From JAIMBK01 sp040755975 (lineage in GTDB: Bacteria > Bacillota > Desulfotomaculia > Desulfotomaculales > Nap2-2B): 25,571 bases of DNA. Below, in pieces: positions 22,004 through 25,571 of the stretch (the stretch's first letter is position 1; each line of letters begins with the position of its first letter). Position numbers and translations under genes: made by a program. The DNA lies in NCBI GenBank assembly GCA_040755975.1, contig JBFLZY010000039.1, positions 1 through 25,571 of the forward strand, given 5' to 3'. A model generated the notes under the pieces. It was not told the DNA's origin. It did no database searches and worked only from the letters and a program-made list of their open reading frames with translations.

Positions 22004-22684
22004 TTATGAAGAATGGACTTTTACCAGCCGGAACGAATCCAGCACCCCGTGGCAAAGGCAGGCGGTACTCAGGAGGTAATTTTTTTCCGCCCCAACCCCC
22101 ATTACACTTTCCAACACCCACCAAAGAGCCCCCGGCTTATACCCGCCTACTCCCGGGGCGAGCTGAAGGCTTCTTATGCCTAACGCGAGGAAACCGTCCA
22201 CGTTCATTTCCCGGAGGTCTCGATAAAGAAGCCCTTTGCGCGGTTGGCCGGTTGCCGTGCAGATCTTTTCCGGTTCCGGGCAGTTGTCCGGGCAGACGAA
22301 GGTGGCGTAGCTGATGTATAACCTGCCGGTTTCGGGTGCCGGCAGGGGGTTCGGCACCGAGCGCAGGACCTGCCCGGGAACGGGAACCTTAACCACTTCG
22401 TAACCAGGCGCCAGCTTCTTCTTTAACCATTCAAAAGCCAGGTGGACGGGGACGGCGGGAACGATGTAAGACGGGGTATCCGTTGCCTTTAAATTTTGAA
22501 CGAGAAAGTCCACCCCATCTTCCCGCCTGGTTTCTACGGGGAGATCGCCAACCTGGCGGAGAGCCTCCGCCTGCTTATCCACGACCAGAAAAGCGGCCCG
22601 GGGATGTTTGTTGGTCAGCCTTGCGGCGGCAATCCGGCCAAACCGTCCGGAACCGATAATCCAGAAACTTAAAACGTTATTCAT
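22004..22684 (-). CDS. Rossmann-fold protein with a cysteine cluster, unknown function
   Basis: This 226-residue protein begins with a dinucleotide-binding loop, IIGSGRFGRIAAARL (residues 9-23), followed by an acidic residue after beta-2 (LVVDKQ), as in NAD-binding TrkA-N-like folds. The C-terminal half is distinct. It has CPDNCPEPEKIC (Cys131, 135, 142) and a terminal ACLCHG (Cys209, 211), which suggests a metal or Fe-S site. The ATG at 22684 is chosen because GGGAGGG lies 7-8 nt upstream; the frame is open to 22807 without a better start. It is convergent with the aldehyde oxidoreductase operon. I do not recognise a characterised homologue. Confidence 0.75.
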   Translation of the reverse strand: MNNVLSFWIIGSGRFGRIAAARLTNKHPRAAFLVVDKQAEALRQVGDLPVETRREDGVDFLVQNLKATDTPSYIVPAVPVHLAFEWLKKKLAPGYEVVKVPVPGQVLRSVPNPLPAPETGRLYISYATFVCPDNCPEPEKICTATGQPRKGLLYRDLREMNVDGFLALGIRSLQLAPGVGGYKPGALWWVLESVMGVGAEKNYLLSTACLCHGVLDSFRLVKVHSS

Positions 22685-22922
22685 TCCATCCCTCCCCGGC
22701 GGAAATTCCAGGAGTGCGTACTCGCTCAAAAATTGTGCACCCCAACTGGCGGCAGCGGGAGGAAAAAAAATTCCGGGGCGCTTTATTGAAACAAAACCCT
22801 TGCTCAATCGCCCATTTACCAGATCAATAGCACGGATCTGCGGCCGGCGTCAAGCTTAACTTCGACCGAACGGTGCCGCGGATTAAACCTGCTGGCGCAA
22901 AATTCCATTTCGGCAACCGCCT

Positions 22923-23366
22923 TTACCTTGCTTCCAGTTCGGAAGTGCAATGAGGACACCGGATAGCCTTTGCCGGAATGTTGGTGAGGCAATATGGGCA
23001 TTCTTTGGTCGCCGTACCGGGCGGCGCTGTTTCGGGCCGGCGCCTGATCCGGTTAATCTGGCGAACGAGCAGGAAAACGGCAAAGGCTACAATCAGGAAA
23101 TCCAAAACCGTGTTGATGAACAAACCGTAGTTGATTGTGGGCGCGCCGGCGGCTTTCGCTTCCGCCAGCGAAGCATATGGGATCCCGGTCAGGCTGATCA
23201 ACAAATTGGAAAAGTCCACCTTCCCCACCAAAAGCCCGATCGGCGGCATCAGGACGTCGTTGACAAACGACGTCACGACCTTATTAAAGGCCGCTCCGAT
23301 GACAATTCCCACCGCCAGATCAAGAACGTTTCCCTTAAGGGCAAATTCCTTAAATTCCTTGAACAT
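22923..23366 (-). CDS. mscL: Large-conductance mechanosensitive channel MscL with C-terminal zinc ribbon
   Basis: This 147-residue channel releases solutes on hypo-osmotic shock. The N terminus (EFALKGNVLDLAVGIVIGAAF, first transmembrane helix with the gate) and FVNDVLMPPIGLL are invariant features. The periplasmic loop is average and the second helix is TVLDFLIVAFAVFLLV. After the cytosolic helix comes an added zinc-ribbon-like tail, CPYCLTNIPAKAIRCPHC (Cys123, 126, 137, 140). GAGGAGA precedes the ATG. The stretch 22685-22922 downstream contains no supported gene. Confidence 0.95.
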   Translation of the reverse strand: MFKEFKEFALKGNVLDLAVGIVIGAAFNKVVTSFVNDVLMPPIGLLVGKVDFSNLLISLTGIPYASLAEAKAAGAPTINYGLFINTVLDFLIVAFAVFLLVRQINRIRRRPETAPPGTATKECPYCLTNIPAKAIRCPHCTSELEAR

Positions 23367-23432
23367 CTTTTCTCCTCACGCTTCCTGAATTACCAGGACA
23401 TTGCCAAAGCCCGGTTAAAACCCGGCCAAAAA

Positions 23433-23454
23433 AGAAAAAACCCCATAAGGAGTT
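23433..23454 (-). terminator. Terminator downstream of the tRNA-Arg remnant
   Basis: On the minus strand AACTCC, TTAT and GGGGTT form a stem with one T-G pair, followed by TTTTTTC. It lies just 3' of the truncated tRNA fragment and is probably the original terminator of that tRNA gene. Confidence 0.6.
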
Positions 23455-23498
23455 TAGCAAAATCAAAACATTTTATACTGCCTAACCATTAATATTCC

Positions 23499-23534
23499 TG
23501 GTGTGCCTGGAGGGACTCGACCCCAACCTTCTGA
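23499..23534 (-). pseudogene. Truncated tRNA-Arg 3' end
   Basis: On the minus strand this carries the CCA, discriminator, acceptor 3' strand CAGGCAC and T-arm of the tRNA-Arg at 25302-25378. Small deletions occur in the T loop side, and similarity ends in the anticodon arm. The 5' half is absent, so no functional tRNA is made. Confidence 0.8.
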
Positions 23535-23555
23535 ATCTGAAAAATATTTTTCTGT

Positions 23556-23583
23556 TTCACAATATGAGAGTATGTGATATACT
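23556..23583 (+). promoter_or_regulatory. Possible promoter/operator of the XRE regulator gene
   Basis: TTCACA (23556-23561) and TATACT (23578-23583) are 16 nt apart. The spacer carries a partial dyad with CACA and TGTG ends (23558-23576), a possible self-binding site. Confidence 0.4.
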
Positions 23584-23601
23584 GCAAAGCGAGGGTATTT
23601 T

Positions 23602-24023
23602 GTGCAAAAATTTTCAAGGCGCCTAAAAAGGCTTCGTGAAGAAAAAAAACTTAACCCAGATTGAATTTGCTAAAATAATGTCTTTAGCAAATTCAACAAT
23701 TTCACAATATGAAGCCGGTAGAAGGATGCCGGATCAAGAAATACTTCAAAAATTTGCGGATTTCTTTGATGTTTCTGTTGATTATTTATTAGGCCGCACC
23801 AACAGCCCCAAACCTATCGGCGATAACGGCACCCCCACCTCAGAGCAGCACCGCCGAAGCCCTGGCCGACGACCCGGAACTCCTGATATTTTTTCAGGAG
23901 TTGACCAAGCGGGATGACTTGCAGCTGCTTTTCAAGCAGGTCAAGCCGCTTTCACCTAAGTCCATAAAGAAAATAACCCGGATCATTAAGGCAATCGAAG
24001 AGGAAGACGAAAGGGAAGGGTAA
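23602..24023 (+). pseudogene. XRE/Cro-CI-type regulator with two frameshifts
   Basis: The natural start appears to be GTG 23602 (GAGGG 6 nt upstream), reading MQKFSRRLKRLREEKKL, a normal XRE beginning. Just after a run of eight A the frame is lost. The helix-turn-helix continues in another frame as LTQIEFAKIMSLANSTISQY, then EAGRRMPDQEILQKFADFFD and VSVDYLLGRTN. A second shift near 23850 moves the C-terminal part, ALADDPELLIFFQELTKRDD and onward to KAIEEEDEREG, into a third frame ending at 24023. Translation from GTG 23636 would give a protein lacking helix 1 and with a wrong tail. Two sequencing errors are the alternative. Confidence 0.7.
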
Positions 24024-24048
24024 ATAATAATCAAGAGGTGATCCTAAA

Positions 24049-24255
24049 TTGAAACTTACCATAGTCCTTTACCCCGGAGAAGACGGCTTTATCGTGGCGG
24101 AGTGCCCCGCCATCCCCGGCTGCGTAAGCCAGGGCAAAACAGAGGAAGAGGCAATAGCAAATATCAAGGAAGCAATCGAAGGATGCATCGAGGTAAGAAA
24201 AAAGTACGGCTGGCCGTTATTTGAAAAAACCCTGGAAATAGAGGTCGCTGTTTGA
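24049..24255 (+). CDS. hicB: HicB-family antitoxin
   Basis: This 68-residue protein matches the partial RNase H-like fold of HicB antitoxins: YPGEDGFIVAECPAIPGCVS, GKTEEEAIANIKEAIEGCIE. It is a minimal HicB without a separate DNA-binding domain, so autoregulation may rely on another factor. The TTG start has AGAGGTGA about 9 nt upstream. It precedes and overlaps the toxin gene, and the antitoxin-first order is common for this short type. It lies inside the putative tRNA island. Confidence 0.88.
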   Translation: MKLTIVLYPGEDGFIVAECPAIPGCVSQGKTEEEAIANIKEAIEGCIEVRKKYGWPLFEKTLEIEVAV

Positions 24256-24455
24256 TGCCTCCGCTGCCCGTAATTTCCGGCAAGGAAGCAGCCAGGGCGT
24301 TCGCCAGGGCCGGTTGGATATATGAAAGAAAGCACGGCAGTCACATAATCATGATTAAGCCAGGGATGCGAGCAAATCTTTCCATTCCGGATCACAAAAC
24401 ACTTCCCCAGGATAGTCAGGCCTGGATTTTAACTTTTAGCAAGGCTATTGCGTAA
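24255..24455 (+). CDS. hicA: HicA-family mRNA interferase toxin
   Basis: This 66-residue protein has a dsRBD-like fold with the catalytic histidine in RKHGSHIIM and the strand NLSIPDH typical of HicA. The start ATG at 24255 shares its first base with the TGA stop of hicB (TGATG), giving translational coupling; a TTG one codon earlier is also possible. The C-terminal tail (TLPQDSQAWILTFSKAIA) departs from the usual KxGTLxxILKQAG ending, so activity may be altered. A short intergenic stretch follows. Confidence 0.82.
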   Translation: MPPLPVISGKEAARAFARAGWIYERKHGSHIIMIKPGMRANLSIPDHKTLPQDSQAWILTFSKAIA

Positions 24456-24517
24456 TATATCTATAGCCAGTTGTCTTAACAATGTACACCAATTTATCTT
24501 CGAAAGAAGTGAGGTTA

Positions 24518-25150
24518 ATGTCTTCAATGAATCCCCCCAAAACATTTCCCTATGTGATTAAAACCGGCGACACTTTATTCATTTTGGCTAAAAAGTATAA
24601 TGTTTCATTGGACGAAATGCTTTTAATTAATCCCGGAATTAATTACAACAACTTAAAGGTTGGTCAAGTTATTAACATCCCCACAAACGATCCGGTAGCA
24701 GTTGTCATCGTCAAAGGTGGTCCATTGAGGCCACAGATTAAAGGCATTGTACAATTTTTCGAAGTACCAGGCGGTACCTGGGTATGCGCTGAAATAAACG
24801 GGCTTCCTCCCTACCGACCGGCGACTAACGAGAAAGACCCCATTGGCCCTCACGGTTTTCATATCCATGAAATTGGGAACTGCCAGGTGGGCAATCCACA
24901 AAATCCTTTTCAAGCCGCGGGTGAACATTGGAACCCAACCAGCCAACCCCATGGAAACCATGCGGGTGATTTCCCCGTCCTATTCTCAAACCGGGGGTAC
25001 GCAAAGATGTGTTTCTTCACTAATGCATTTAAACCTAGAGAGGTAATTGGTAAATCAGTAATTATTCACCAAAACCCCGACGATTATCGAACTCAACCCG
25101 CTGGTAACTCGGGGAAAAGATTAGCTTGCGGAGTGATCCAAAAAGCCTGA
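24518..25150 (+). CDS. LysM domain fused to Cu/Zn superoxide dismutase
   Basis: This 210-residue protein has two parts. Residues about 11-55 are one LysM repeat (YVIKTGDTLFILAKKYNVSL; LKVGQVINIP), which binds peptidoglycan or chitin-like glycan. Residues about 65-208 are a Cu/Zn superoxide dismutase fold. Its copper ligands are in GFHIHEIG and VIIHQNPDDY, its bridging and zinc ligands in EHWNP, PHGNHAGDFP, and its disulfide cysteines in GNCQ and RLACGV. There is no signal peptide, unusual for both domains; SafA-type spore coat proteins also start with LysM. The ATG at 24518 has GAGG close upstream; 24482 and 24527 are alternatives. Confidence 0.85.
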   Translation: MSSMNPPKTFPYVIKTGDTLFILAKKYNVSLDEMLLINPGINYNNLKVGQVINIPTNDPVAVVIVKGGPLRPQIKGIVQFFEVPGGTWVCAEINGLPPYRPATNEKDPIGPHGFHIHEIGNCQVGNPQNPFQAAGEHWNPTSQPHGNHAGDFPVLFSNRGYAKMCFFTNAFKPREVIGKSVIIHQNPDDYRTQPAGNSGKRLACGVIQKA

Positions 25151-25201
25151 TCCACCGGACGGAAAAGGAAGTAGGGGAAAGGCGCTCCTTTGGAAAAAAG
25201 A

Positions 25202-25229
25202 AGCCGTCCAACGGCTCAAAACGGTTTTG
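25202..25229 (+). other. Two small adjacent hairpins after the LysM-SOD gene
   Basis: AGCCGT/ACGGCT around CCA, then CAAAA/TTTTG around CGG. No long T tract follows, so termination is possible but weak. Confidence 0.35.
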
Positions 25230-25267
25230 CTTCCATTCGTAAGATTGTCGTAAAATCGAAATTAAGA

Positions 25268-25299
25268 AAAGCCTTCCCCGCCTGGAAGGCTTTAATTTT
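25268..25299. terminator. Bidirectional terminator between LysM-SOD and tRNA-Arg
   Basis: AAAGCCTTCC (25268-25277) and GGAAGGCTTT (25284-25293) are perfectly complementary. AATTTT follows on the plus strand and TTTTCTT on the minus strand, so it can end both the rightward gene and the leftward tRNA. Confidence 0.85.
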
Positions 25300-25301
25300 C
25301 C

Positions 25302-25378
25302 TGGTGTGCCTGGAGGGACTCGAACCCCCAGCCTTCTGATCCGTAGTCAGATGCTCTATCCAATTGAGCTACAGGCAC
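25302..25378 (-). tRNA. tRNA-Arg (anticodon ACG), CCA encoded
   Basis: On the minus strand the acceptor GTGCCTG pairs with CAGGCAC, then A and an encoded CCA (25302-25304). The anticodon stem TCTGA/TCAGA closes the loop CTACGGA, giving anticodon ACG. All arms are intact. Its 3' end is repeated at 23499. Confidence 0.96.
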
Positions 25379-25405
25379 GTGATTCCTTTGCTGCAGGCAA
25401 TTCTT

Positions 25406-25434
25406 ATTCTATCAGAAAGCAACGGGCAAGTCAA
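25406..25434 (-). promoter_or_regulatory. Promoter of tRNA-Arg(ACG)
   Basis: On the minus strand TTGACT (25429-25434) and TAGAAT (25406-25411) are 17 nt apart, about 28 nt upstream of the mature 5' end. Confidence 0.75.
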
Positions 25435-25528
25435 GCAAGCCCAAAGGGAACTTTTTTCTCCCGGGAAGCGTCTATAAAAGTAGAAGAAGGTAGAAATAAA
25501 TCCAAAACAGGGAAAGGGGATTGCTGCT

Positions 25529-25571
25529 TTGAAACGGAAAATCACTGTGCTCGCCCTGCTTTTTTTATTTT
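25529..25571 (+). CDS. Start of a probable secreted or membrane protein (runs off window)
   Basis: Only 14 codons are present. From TTG 25529 they read LKRKITVLALLFLF, a basic start followed by a hydrophobic run, which suits a signal peptide. GGAAAGGGGA lies about 8 nt upstream. Nothing can be said about the mature protein. Confidence 0.5.
   Translation, partial: MKRKITVLALLFLF

Larger units (their letters stand above)
23489..25323. mobile_element. Probable integrated island at tRNA-Arg(ACG), integrase lost
   Basis: A 32-bp direct repeat (23489-23520 and 25292-25323, one mismatch) bounds the region. The right copy is the 3' end of an intact tRNA-Arg plus its downstream flank; the left is only a truncated tRNA 3' end. 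This is the usual footprint of integration into a tRNA gene. The cargo is a broken XRE regulator, HicBA and a LysM-SOD gene. Parts of it (23520-23800, 24480-25150) are visibly AT-richer than neighbours. No integrase is present, so it is a reduced or non-autonomous element. An old tRNA duplication is the alternative. Confidence 0.5.

Noticed and set aside
22816..22908. A 30-codon leftward ORF after mscL (MEFCASRFNPRHRSVEVKLD...)
   Set aside because: Only a weak AAGGCGG-like site precedes it, there is no recognisable family, and the length is near chance; it could be a real small protein but is not supported.

Overview
The window looks like chromosomal DNA from an anaerobic, probably spore-forming Firmicute of the Clostridia / Desulfotomaculum-Pelotomaculum type. 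This is inferred from a tungsten-type aldehyde:ferredoxin oxidoreductase, benzoyl-CoA-reductase/2-hydroxyacyl-CoA-dehydratase-family subunits, strong AGGAGG ribosome sites, many TTG and GTG starts, and sigma-A promoters close to TTGACA-17-TATAAT. I could not run a database search, so the taxon is not proven.

Layout. (1) 1-2389: the start of an ABC transporter ATPase gene running off the left edge, a secreted TPR/stalk-domain protein with a terminator, and a small membrane-anchored protein of unknown function. (2) 2475-7136, all minus strand: an arsenic/metalloid cluster in the order arsR, COG0701 permease, two-domain CXXC protein, Acr3 arsenite pump, then a separately promoted permease split into two overlapping half-genes. 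(3) 7237-9239: two tandem UDP-sugar epimerase-type SDR genes, the second galE-like. (4) 9265-10122: a Phd-type antitoxin and PIN toxin pair behind a consensus promoter with an inverted repeat over its -10. (5) 10320-10915: a scar made of a tetR stub with intact promoter and operator, facing a broken FMN-binding PNPOx-family gene. (6) 10921-13151: a DJ-1/PfpI protein and a TGS-domain nucleoside kinase.

(7) 13139-21816 is the metabolic core. An acyl-CoA synthetase and two 2-hydroxyacyl-CoA-dehydratase-family subunits are transcribed leftward. A FadR-type GntR regulator is transcribed rightward from the same intergenic region. Each of the two divergent promoters carries a TGGTnnnACCA operator. 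A tRNA-Arg(CCU) follows, then an iron alcohol dehydrogenase and an aldehyde:ferredoxin oxidoreductase in tandem. Together these could take an alcohol to aldehyde, acid and acyl-CoA, and then to a reductive or dehydrating radical step; this pathway is my inference and no substrate is visible.

(8) 21817-23366: a palindromic GGCACAAAG repeat, a cysteine-rich Rossmann protein and an MscL channel with a zinc ribbon. (9) 23489-25323: a roughly 1.8 kb, partly AT-richer island between an intact tRNA-Arg(ACG) and a truncated copy of its 3' end, which is the footprint expected of integration into a tRNA gene. It holds a frameshifted XRE regulator, a HicBA pair and a LysM-Cu/Zn superoxide dismutase fusion, and no integrase. 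(10) The window ends at the first codons of a probable secreted protein.
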